Positions 1 through 5,936 of a stretch of 8,890 nt of DNA are shown here, one piece after another. Within the stretch, counting starts at the first letter, position 1. Each line of letters begins with the position of its first letter. Position numbers and translations under genes: made by a program. The notes beneath the pieces are model-generated. The model made no database searches. It saw only the letters and a program-made list of their open reading frames with translations, and was not told where the DNA came from. Location of the stretch: positions 1 to 8,890 of the forward strand of contig QNXQ01000178.1 in NCBI GenBank assembly GCA_003978875.1, written 5' to 3'. The DNA is from Aquifex sp. (GTDB taxonomy: Bacteria; Aquificota; Aquificia; Aquificales; Aquificaceae).

Positions 1-11
1 ATCCCTTCGGT

Positions 12-1067
12 TTAATACTCTACTCTGTTCTTTCCTTTTCTTTTAGCCTCGTATAATTTCTTATCCGCACATTCTATGTAATCCTCTATTAGCTTCTTAC
101 CGTCGTATACATCACTACACACCCCTATACTTACACTTACTCTTAATACCTTCTTATCGCATTTTATTTCCTTATTTTCTATTTTTTGCCTTACTTGTTC
201 CATTACCTTTACAGCTTCCTCTAAGTCTGTGGAAGGCATCAGAACCAAGAATTCCTCTCCTCCATACCTGAATACGTAATCTGATTTTCTTACGTTTTTC
301 TCTATTTCTTTAGCTACTTCCCTCAAAACTATATCTCCTACCAAATGCCCGTTCTCGTCGTTTAATTTCTTGAAATTATCTATATCTATTATCGCTATAC
401 TAAAGGCTCTTCCGCTTAGCATTGATAACTCCATTACATCTCGCATTATTGCCCACATTTTCCTCCTGTTTAACAATTCCGTTAATCCATCTCTTATTGC
501 CTCTTGGCTATATTCCTTTAGGTTTTTTACGGATAATAAACTTATTAACCCATACGAAGCCTTCAAACACCTAACGTAATAATGATACGCGTTTACATAA
601 TCTCTATTTCTTATATTCCTGTAAACCTTTTCCGCAAATCTATGTAGTGTTCTATGGAGTCTATCTATTTCCTCTATCATTTCATTTTTCTCCGATAGAT
701 TCTTCTTTTTCTCCAATAACATCTTACCTAATTTACATTTTCTTTCATTTAACTCAACATTTTCTTTAATTTCTAACATTTTTACATCTTTTAAGAACTT
801 TATTACCCATTCTATATGACTCTTTATTTCTTCATCTTCTAAATCTTCCTTTAGTTCCTTTTCCAGTATCCTCTCAAAAATATAGCTATCTCTACTTCCC
901 TCTCTTACTAAAAACCTTTTTGCTATCTCATTGAGTATATCTACTGCCTTATTTTCGTCAATATTGTCAAATTTCCTTAATTCCTTCCATAACTGGTATA
1001 AAGTTTTTTCCTCAATTTCTTTTGTTTTTTCCTTGAAAATTCCTAAATATTCCTTACTCAAAACCAT
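12..1067 (-). CDS. Diguanylate cyclase with N-terminal CZB-type zinc-sensor domain (DgcZ-like)
   Basis: Predicted cytoplasmic enzyme making cyclic di-GMP from two GTP. I start it at the ATG at 1067 (351 aa) because a GGGGG ribosome site lies 7 nt upstream; the longer reading starts at a TTG lying inside a TATAAT box. Residues 1-80 are helical and unrecognised. Residues about 84-145 match a CZB domain: HxxW with H84, a CxLGK motif with C111, then H138 and H142 as HxxxH. The C-to-H (27) and H-to-H (4) spacings equal those I recall for the zinc ligands of E. coli DgcZ, also a CZB-GGDEF protein. The GGDEF domain (about 190-351) is complete: D228, N236, D245 and GGEEF 269-273 sit at PleD-like spacing. 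An RxxD inhibitory site (260-263) lies five residues before GGEEF, so product inhibition is expected. There are no membrane segments. The divergent neighbour is an EAL protein. Base composition is AT-rich, near 31% GC in sampled lines. The cyclase call is firm; the zinc-sensor call is inferred from motifs. Confidence 0.9.
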   Translation of the reverse strand: MVLSKEYLGIFKEKTKEIEEKTLYQLWKELRKFDNIDENKAVDILNEIAKRFLVREGSRDSYIFERILEKELKEDLEDEEIKSHIEWVIKFLKDVKMLEIKENVELNERKCKLGKMLLEKKKNLSEKNEMIEEIDRLHRTLHRFAEKVYRNIRNRDYVNAYHYYVRCLKASYGLISLLSVKNLKEYSQEAIRDGLTELLNRRKMWAIMRDVMELSMLSGRAFSIAIIDIDNFKKLNDENGHLVGDIVLREVAKEIEKNVRKSDYVFRYGGEEFLVLMPSTDLEEAVKVMEQVRQKIENKEIKCDKKVLRVSVSIGVCSDVYDGKKLIEDYIECADKKLYEAKRKGKNRVEY

Positions 1068-1073
1068 TTTGTT

Positions 1074-1079
1074 TCCCCC
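1074..1079 (-). promoter_or_regulatory. Ribosome binding site deciding the cyclase start
   Basis: On the minus strand GGGGGA precedes ATG 1067 with six bases between. It supports this start over the TTG at 1118, which has no such site and overlaps a likely -10 box. Confidence 0.6.
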
Positions 1080-1117
1080 AATCTTTATCAAATTTTTTAT
1101 TATAAAATTTTCAACCA

Positions 1118-1123
1118 ATTATA
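1118..1123 (-). promoter_or_regulatory. Candidate -10 box for the cyclase gene
   Basis: Perfect TATAAT on the minus strand. It would start transcription near 1111 and leave a leader of about 44 nt ahead of ATG 1067. A -35 box at 17 bp (TAAAGA) is poor. The surrounding sequence is very AT-rich, so chance matches are likely. Confidence 0.4.
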
Positions 1124-1154
1124 AAGATACTTAGCGTATATCTTTAAATTAAAT

Positions 1155-1160
1155 TATAAT
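1155..1160 (+). promoter_or_regulatory. Candidate -10 box for the EAL gene
   Basis: TATAAT on the plus strand about 55 bp before ATG 1216, without a convincing -35 box. The cyclase-EAL gap (1068-1215) is almost entirely A and T, with runs of A and T. I see no hairpin or clear operator in it. Confidence 0.3.
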
Positions 1161-1215
1161 ATAAAAAATATAAAGTAAAAATTTGAAATTATTTTTTTAA
1201 TAAAGTTATAGAGCG

Positions 1216-1833
1216 ATGGATAAAATCAAGCTGGAAGGGATTTTTAAAGACTTCTCAGTAATAGGGTTTGAAGTTTTGAGAAAAGGAGATAACAATGAAG
1301 AGTTCTTTTTGTTTATAGATGAGAAAACGGATTTTGAATTGTTTGTTGAAAACTTAAAAGCTTCATACAATCTTCCCGGAATTATTTTCCTTAACATTAA
1401 GCCCTGTACTCTTCTGGAGTTTCACACCCAAATATCCAAACTAATTAAGCCTAACTTTGTTCTTGAGATTAGAGAGGATTTCGTGTGTTCCGATGCTCTA
1501 AAAGAGCTGAAGAAGATTAAGGAAATCTATAACTTTAGGATTGCCATTGATGACTTTGGAAAATCTTTCTCCAATACGCAGAGGTTTCTCATTCTCAGAC
1601 CTGAATTTGTCAAAATTGATATAAAGGATTTTTCGGAGACAGAAATCGCAAATTTTGTTTCTTTCTTCAAGAAAGCAAGAACTATTGCTATAGCGGAAAA
1701 AGTGGAGTCTTTACATGAATTCCTGCTTATTAAAAAGTTAGGCTTCGACTTGTGGCAAGGTTTCTTTGAAAAATATCTGAATACTTCCGTTAATTTCCTT
1801 CACGAAAAATTTAACACAAAGGAATCTTCCTGA
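1216..1833 (+). CDS. Compact EAL-domain protein, probable cyclic di-GMP phosphodiesterase
   Basis: A 205-residue protein that is essentially one EAL domain, somewhat shorter than the usual 240 or so, with no sensor domain or membrane segment. The signature reads E19-V-L in FEVLRK. Other expected catalytic residues are present: N60 (LNI), E84 and the loop-6 anchor E87 (LEIRE), D112-D113 (DDFG), K133 (VKID), E161 (AEKVE) and Q181 (QGF). Spacings D112-K133 (21) and E161-Q181 (20) match the canonical family pattern. The loop after DDFG reads KSFSN rather than the usual GxGxS, a mild deviation. Hydrolysis of cyclic di-GMP to pGpG is therefore likely but not certain; a binding-only role is the alternative. 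No clear ribosome site precedes ATG 1216. The 3' end overlaps the convergent restriction-modification gene by 34 bp. It is divergent from the cyclase and similarly AT-rich. Confidence 0.85.
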   Translation: MDKIKLEGIFKDFSVIGFEVLRKGDNNEEFFLFIDEKTDFELFVENLKASYNLPGIIFLNIKPCTLLEFHTQISKLIKPNFVLEIREDFVCSDALKELKKIKEIYNFRIAIDDFGKSFSNTQRFLILRPEFVKIDIKDFSETEIANFVSFFKKARTIAIAEKVESLHEFLLIKKLGFDLWQGFFEKYLNTSVNFLHEKFNTKESS

Positions 1834-4742
1834 AAAGACTGATTCTCCGCCACTTCCCTTATCGCTCCTTCTAAATCCTTTACATTTTTATCTAAAATCT
1901 TTTTCAGCTCTTTCCACTCCTTCAGGTTTTCAAGAGCTTGAATGTATTTCTTTACGAGTTTGGTGTTGAGGTTTTTATACTCCTTCTCGGCCAACTTATG
2001 AAGTTCTTTTGACAGCTCCGCAATGAGTTCCTGCCACTCCTCATCCCTCCACTCAAGCCCTGCTTTAACTATTGCTAAAAGAGGTCTCGCAAACTGGTCT
2101 CTTATAAAACCTTTCTTTACTTTGCTGACGAGGTAGTTTAATACTCCGCTGTAATAGTAGGCTACTTCAGGAGTGGAAGTTTCTAAGATTACTACATGGT
2201 GGTCTGTCTTTAAATTTTTATCTCCTTTAATTGCAACACTTACAAAACTTCTTTGTCCCCTATATATCACATACCACTTTTTCGGATTAAACTTTAGAAG
2301 TTTCCCTATTTTTACCTCCTTTATTAACCTTTCTATCAAAGGCTTGTCCTCAGGACTTACCCTATCTTTGAGCTGTCTCAGAAATTCCTTTAAATCTTTT
2401 TCCCCTTTATCCGAAAGGATAACCTTTAACGGTTCCACGTAAAACGGAAAAACCTTTCCCCTATAAATTAGCTTCTTTAGATACTCCACTTCAAAAAGCT
2501 CTATGTATGAACTGGTATTGTATAGCTTTATCTTGGGTGGAATACCTTCTATGTAGTCCTCTAAAACCAGTCCCGCATACCTCTCTTTTCCCTTTTTGCC
2601 CTCACCCCCGAATAATCCGCTCAGGTAATTCACTTCTTTATAGACCCTATCAACTTTCAAAACCCTTTCAAAATTAACTTCCTCAAAGTAGGAAAGCACT
2701 CCCTCAACACTCTCTTTAAAGGTATTTCTAAGCTCTCTTATTTCTAAATCCGCTTTATCATCTTCTTTGTAAACTCTTCCCTTAGGCTTTATCTCGTATA
2801 CCTTACCTTCTCCCTCACCTACCAGCACTAAACACGCTCTCTCGCCATGCATGAAGGCATCGTAATTTACCCTAAATACTTCGTGAGGATACTCTTCCAC
2901 CGCTCTTAAAGTCAGGATTTTTCCCGCTCCGTGGGTAGAACTGTCATACACTACACTCTCGGGCATAACGAAAAAAGTTTTCTTGCTCAGCTTAGCAAAA
3001 GCACCCAAAAATACGCTCGCTACATTTCCCCCCTGGATTACCGCTCCCGCAGGGTCTCCTTTTCTTAGCATATCCTTTGCAATACTCCTTAAAAGCTCTC
3101 CGTATTCTCCTTTCACTTCTGTGAGATGTATCCACGGTGGATTGGATAAGGTTATATCCGCTTCCTTCCTCTTTATCAGATAAACCGCAAAAAGTGAACT
3201 GATACTTACAGCCCAAACGCCATCTCCGTATTTGTCGATAAGCTCCAAAAGTTTTTCCCGATTTATAGCCTCAAAAAAGTATTCGAGCTTGGGATTAAGT
3301 TTTAAAACCTTCTCTATGCTTTCTCTTAACTTCTTAGCCCTGTTTATCTCCTCTTTACCCGTTTCTTCAAGAACGTACCTTATAGCTTTCTCAAAACCTT
3401 CTAAGTCTCTTAAGTCCACTTTCGTATACTGAAACTTGCTGAGGTTCAAAACCTCTACAAGTTCCCTTACCTGATAGAGAAATACAGGTTTCCTTTTATC
3501 TCCTTGAGTAAACAGCTTTCCCGTTGTGTTTTTCTCTTTTCCGAAAAACTCCGCACTGTTTACGTAAAAAATCAAGGGTGTAGGGTATTCTTCCCTTTTT
3601 GTGAGTATCCGATAAGTTAAAAGAAGCTCAGCCCTTGCAAGCATAACAGCCACAGGATTTACATCAAAACCTACTATCTCCTTTATAGCTTCTTCGGGTT
3701 CTTCACCTTCCTTTATCTTTTTCCTTAAAACTTCGTCCAAAAATGTTCCGCTTCCACAAAATGGGTCTAAAACGGTCCTTCCTTTGAACTCTCCAAGTCT
3801 GCTTGTCATAAACCTTACAAGCCACAACGGAGTGTAATACTCCCCGAAGGTTCTCCTATCCTCTGGACTTATAAACTCCTCGTAAAGGAGTCTGAATACG
3901 TCCGAAGATTTCTCACTCCAGTCAAGAGCTAAAATACGGCGTCTTAGCTCACCTAAAAACTCCTCAAAAACATCTTCCTTTATCTCCTTAGTCTCATACA
4001 GAATATAAAGCCATTCTAAAAAGGGAAGAGCTACGGAATACTTCTTGTATTTGCCCGTAAGAGCTTTTACGTCTTTTAAGTTGCCCTCAAAGATGTAGGA
4101 AAGTATACCGTTTGCTATAAGCTGTATGAGGGTATGCACTAAAAATAGCTCCTTTAACTTTTCTTCTTTTACCTCCTTTCCGTAAACGATTTCTAAAGCA
4201 TTCCTGTATGCGGAAATAAGAGGTTTTATCTTTTCGTTTTCTTTAAACTTCTCGTAGAGGCTTTCAATTTTCCCGTAGAAAAGCTCCTTAAGAGGCGAAA
4301 ATAGGAGCAAGAAATTAAAGGTAGTGAGCGGTATTCTTTCCCTTGAAACACTCAAAACAACTTCTTTTAAGGTTTCCCTTCCGGTTCCCAATAACTCCTT
4401 CTTTACCTCTCCGTTTTGAACTGAAAACCTATAAACTTCCGCTTCCCATTTGTCTCCTTTATCATCGGTAGCCCAAAATACCGCTCCGTAAATCTCTTTA
4501 TATCCCGTCGTGCCTAAAACCAGTTTTGCGTATTCTTCCAGTTGAGAGATTCCTTCCGTCTTTTTCTTGACTTCATTGGGTTCTACTTCTCCCAAAAATC
4601 TCAAATTCCTAAAGGCTATATCTATCCTTTTAGAACCTACAAAAAACTCTGGCTCTACAAAGTGTTTATCCTCAAGGTATGCCCTTATGAACTCTACAAC
4701 CGAGTTCTTTACATTTTCGTGAACGTGCATATTAAATAACAT
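1800..4742 (-). CDS. Type IIG restriction-modification enzyme (nuclease-N6-adenine methyltransferase fusion)
   Basis: A single 980-residue polypeptide that should both methylate adenine and cut DNA. Residues about 5-110 look like a PD-(D/E)XK nuclease: D41 in RIDIAF, then E52-V-E54 after a hydrophobic strand, followed by a conserved-looking NEVKKK. ExE in place of ExK is unusual, though BamHI has it. Residues 110-290 are helical. The methyltransferase follows: GEYYTP (300-305), AdoMet motif I DPFCGSGTF (326-334), an acidic residue at D360 in GFDVNP, and catalytic motif IV NPPW (534-537), typical of N6-adenine enzymes. About 170 residues separate D360 and NPPW, more than usual, so an insertion sits there. 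Residues 600-895 probably hold target recognition; 895-965 is Lys/Glu-rich helix, possibly coiled coil. ATG 4742 is chosen because AAGGA lies 7 nt upstream and an upstream extension would run into the divergent hemerythrin gene. No separate R, M or S genes adjoin it. The recognition sequence cannot be read from the protein. Confidence 0.85.
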   Translation of the reverse strand: MLFNMHVHENVKNSVVEFIRAYLEDKHFVEPEFFVGSKRIDIAFRNLRFLGEVEPNEVKKKTEGISQLEEYAKLVLGTTGYKEIYGAVFWATDDKGDKWEAEVYRFSVQNGEVKKELLGTGRETLKEVVLSVSRERIPLTTFNFLLLFSPLKELFYGKIESLYEKFKENEKIKPLISAYRNALEIVYGKEVKEEKLKELFLVHTLIQLIANGILSYIFEGNLKDVKALTGKYKKYSVALPFLEWLYILYETKEIKEDVFEEFLGELRRRILALDWSEKSSDVFRLLYEEFISPEDRRTFGEYYTPLWLVRFMTSRLGEFKGRTVLDPFCGSGTFLDEVLRKKIKEGEEPEEAIKEIVGFDVNPVAVMLARAELLLTYRILTKREEYPTPLIFYVNSAEFFGKEKNTTGKLFTQGDKRKPVFLYQVRELVEVLNLSKFQYTKVDLRDLEGFEKAIRYVLEETGKEEINRAKKLRESIEKVLKLNPKLEYFFEAINREKLLELIDKYGDGVWAVSISSLFAVYLIKRKEADITLSNPPWIHLTEVKGEYGELLRSIAKDMLRKGDPAGAVIQGGNVASVFLGAFAKLSKKTFFVMPESVVYDSSTHGAGKILTLRAVEEYPHEVFRVNYDAFMHGERACLVLVGEGEGKVYEIKPKGRVYKEDDKADLEIRELRNTFKESVEGVLSYFEEVNFERVLKVDRVYKEVNYLSGLFGGEGKKGKERYAGLVLEDYIEGIPPKIKLYNTSSYIELFEVEYLKKLIYRGKVFPFYVEPLKVILSDKGEKDLKEFLRQLKDRVSPEDKPLIERLIKEVKIGKLLKFNPKKWYVIYRGQRSFVSVAIKGDKNLKTDHHVVILETSTPEVAYYYSGVLNYLVSKVKKGFIRDQFARPLLAIVKAGLEWRDEEWQELIAELSKELHKLAEKEYKNLNTKLVKKYIQALENLKEWKELKKILDKNVKDLEGAIREVAENQSFQEDSFVLNFS

Positions 4743-4749
4743 TTTATTT

Positions 4750-4754
4750 TCCTT
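4750..4754 (-). promoter_or_regulatory. Ribosome binding site fixing the restriction-modification start
   Basis: AAGGA on the minus strand, 7 nt before ATG 4742. It marks the true start; the open frame continues upstream to 4955, but that part is antisense to the hemerythrin gene. Confidence 0.6.
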
Positions 4755-4781
4755 GACTGTATGTAAATTTTTACTTACATT
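4753..4781 (+). promoter_or_regulatory. Candidate promoter of the hemerythrin gene, giving a leaderless transcript
   Basis: TTGACT (4753-4758), a 17-bp spacer and TACATT (4776-4781) match five and four of six sigma-70-type consensus bases. Transcription would begin about 7 nt on, at or near ATG 4788, which has no Shine-Dalgarno sequence. The -35 box overlaps the ribosome site of the divergent gene. Confidence 0.45.
4761..4780. repeat. Inverted repeat between divergent genes, possible operator
   Basis: ATGTAA (4761-4766) and TTACAT (4775-4780) are perfect inverted 6-bp arms around an 8-bp AT-rich centre. The element lies in the promoter spacer and -10 region of the hemerythrin gene and in the 45-bp gap shared with the restriction-modification gene. 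A dimeric regulator could bind it; chance is possible in such AT-rich DNA. Confidence 0.35.
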
Positions 4782-4787
4782 AATTCT

Positions 4788-5183
4788 ATGCTGATAAAAC
4801 CGAACGATATTCAAAAAGTGGGAAATCTTCTTATGGATACGGTTCACGAGGAAGAAATTAGACTCCTGAATGAGCTTTATGAAGCTCTCACAAAAAAAGA
4901 AATAAATAGGATCGATACCCTTATGGATGAACTTCTGGTGGATTTGGAAGACCATTTTACGACGGAAGAAGAATTAATGCGGGAGTTTGAATTCTTTGCA
5001 TATCCTATGCACAAGGCTGAGCACGACCAGATGCGTCAGCGCTTTAAAGAGATTTACAACGCATGGAAAAAGAATAAAAATCCCGACGAAGTTATAAGGT
5101 TCTTAAAAGATGAAATGGTGCCGTGGCTCAAAAGCCATGTGGCACGATGGGACTCAACCACAGCTCAACAGCTCGGTGATTAA
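4788..5183 (+). CDS. Bacteriohemerythrin, single-domain di-iron oxygen-binding protein
   Basis: A 131-residue soluble protein that fills one hemerythrin four-helix bundle. All seven expected di-iron ligands are visible: H20, H56 and E60 in HFTTEE, H75 and H79 in HKAEH, and H117 and D122 in HVARWD. Spacing matches the bacterial family closely, including the HxxxE, HxxxH and HxxxxD patterns, so reversible O2 binding at a diiron centre is expected. In a microaerophile this could mean O2 delivery to a respiratory oxidase or O2 buffering or sensing; the sequence alone does not choose. No extra signalling domain is fused. ATG 4788 is the natural start because the family begins about 20 residues before the first His ligand; it lacks a ribosome site. 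A small membrane protein follows 11 bp downstream and may be co-transcribed. Confidence 0.93.
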   Translation: MLIKPNDIQKVGNLLMDTVHEEEIRLLNELYEALTKKEINRIDTLMDELLVDLEDHFTTEEELMREFEFFAYPMHKAEHDQMRQRFKEIYNAWKKNKNPDEVIRFLKDEMVPWLKSHVARWDSTTAQQLGD

Positions 5184-5194
5184 AATAAAATTTT

Positions 5195-5383
5195 ATGGAA
5201 ATAGGTGAGATTATTAAAAAAATTCTTCTCTTAATAGGTACCGAATTTCTGACATTTATAATAGCCATAATAGTTGGCTTTCCTTTGCTCCTTTTAATTA
5301 TATTTATTTCCAACTGGATTTATAAGAAATTCGCAAAACGTTTTGAAGAGGAAATCAAAAAGAAATATCAACAGGATGAGTAA
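5195..5383 (+). CDS. Small membrane protein of unknown function downstream of hemerythrin
   Basis: A 62-residue product I do not recognise as a family. A short polar N-terminus precedes a hydrophobic stretch from about residue 10 to 42, rich in Ile, Leu and Phe. It fits one long or two short membrane helices with a Gly-Phe-Pro bend near 28-30. The C-terminal 20 residues (about 43-62) are strongly charged with Lys, Arg and Glu, probably a cytoplasmic helix. It starts 11 bp after the hemerythrin stop on the same strand. A GGTGA sits 15 nt upstream, rather far for a ribosome site. The last 29 bp overlap the convergent maf gene. The membrane pattern and operon position argue for a real gene, perhaps tying the hemerythrin to the membrane, but this link is inference only. 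Confidence 0.6.
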   Translation: MEIGEIIKKILLLIGTEFLTFIIAIIVGFPLLLLIIFISNWIYKKFAKRFEEEIKKKYQQDE

Positions 5384-5936
5384 TTAAGGTGTACTCCTTT
5401 AAAATTTCATAAACCTTTACTATCGGTAGTCCCATAACGGTGTAAAAGTTTCCGTGAATTTTTTCTACAATAGTAGCTCCGAATCCCTGAACTCCGTAAG
5501 CTCCAGCCTTGTCCATAGGCTCTCCCGTCTTTATATAGTTCATAATTTCTTCATCGCTGAGGTTTTTGAATTTAACCTTTGCAACATCGTGTAGTACAAC
5601 TTTTCTATAGGGAGTCAGTATTGCTACTCCAGTAACAACTTTATGCCATCTTCCCGACAGCTTCCTGAGAATGACAAAAGCTTCTTCCTCGCTTCCCGGC
5701 TTTCCTATAATCTCTTTACCGAGGAAAACAAGGGTGTCAGCTCCAATTACCACAGAATTCCTGTTTTGCTTCCATACAGATAGAGCTTTTTCCCTTGCTA
5801 ATTTTCTTGCCGTGAGAATAGGTTTTCCCTCTATTTTTTCTTCCCTTATTTTTGCAGGGATTATTTCAAACTTTAAACCCAATAGTGAAAGAATTTCAAT
5901 GCGACGAGGAGAAGAAGATGCCAGAATTATCTTCAT
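5355..5936 (-). CDS. maf: Maf family nucleoside triphosphate pyrophosphatase (dTTP/UTP type)
   Basis: A 193-residue cytoplasmic house-cleaning enzyme that hydrolyses non-canonical or modified nucleoside triphosphates to monophosphate and pyrophosphate. Family hallmarks appear in order: LASSSPRR (5-12), GADT with the likely catalytic D67, K79 in GKPGSEEEA, SGRWHKVVTG (94-103), EPMDKAGAYGVQG (139-151) and GNFYTVMGLP (162-171). The DKAGAYGxQG form is that of the YhdE subgroup, known to act on dTTP, UTP and related pyrimidines, rather than the YceF subgroup. Its ATG overlaps the fabF stop as ATGA, so translation is probably coupled and maf is the last gene of the fab operon. The 3' end overlaps the small convergent membrane-protein gene by 29 bp. 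No terminator hairpin is obvious there. Confidence 0.93.
   Translation of the reverse strand: MKIILASSSPRRIEILSLLGLKFEIIPAKIREEKIEGKPILTARKLAREKALSVWKQNRNSVVIGADTLVFLGKEIIGKPGSEEEAFVILRKLSGRWHKVVTGVAILTPYRKVVLHDVAKVKFKNLSDEEIMNYIKTGEPMDKAGAYGVQGFGATIVEKIHGNFYTVMGLPIVKVYEILKEYTLITHPVDISF

Noticed and set aside
1068..1118. 17-residue N-terminal extension of the cyclase from a TTG
   Set aside because: The TTG lies inside a TATAAT box and lacks a ribosome site, while ATG 1067 has GGGGG at good spacing.
1800..1833. Possible frameshift where the EAL and restriction-modification genes overlap
   Set aside because: Both reading frames end naturally with stops and both domains are already complete; a convergent tail overlap of 34 bp is enough, and a similar one occurs at 5355-5383.
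2173..3432. Several 60-90 codon plus-strand frames and a 74-codon minus-strand frame inside the restriction-modification gene
   Set aside because: All fall within a continuous, motif-bearing coding frame; no ribosome sites or family features.
4743..4955. 71-residue N-terminal extension of the restriction-modification protein
   Set aside because: It is antisense to the hemerythrin coding region and contains no recognisable motif; ATG 4742 has AAGGA 7 nt upstream.
5131..5152. Small hairpin GGCTCAAAAGCC-like near the hemerythrin 3' end as a terminator
   Set aside because: It lies inside conserved coding sequence for the H117/D122 ligands and has no following T-run.
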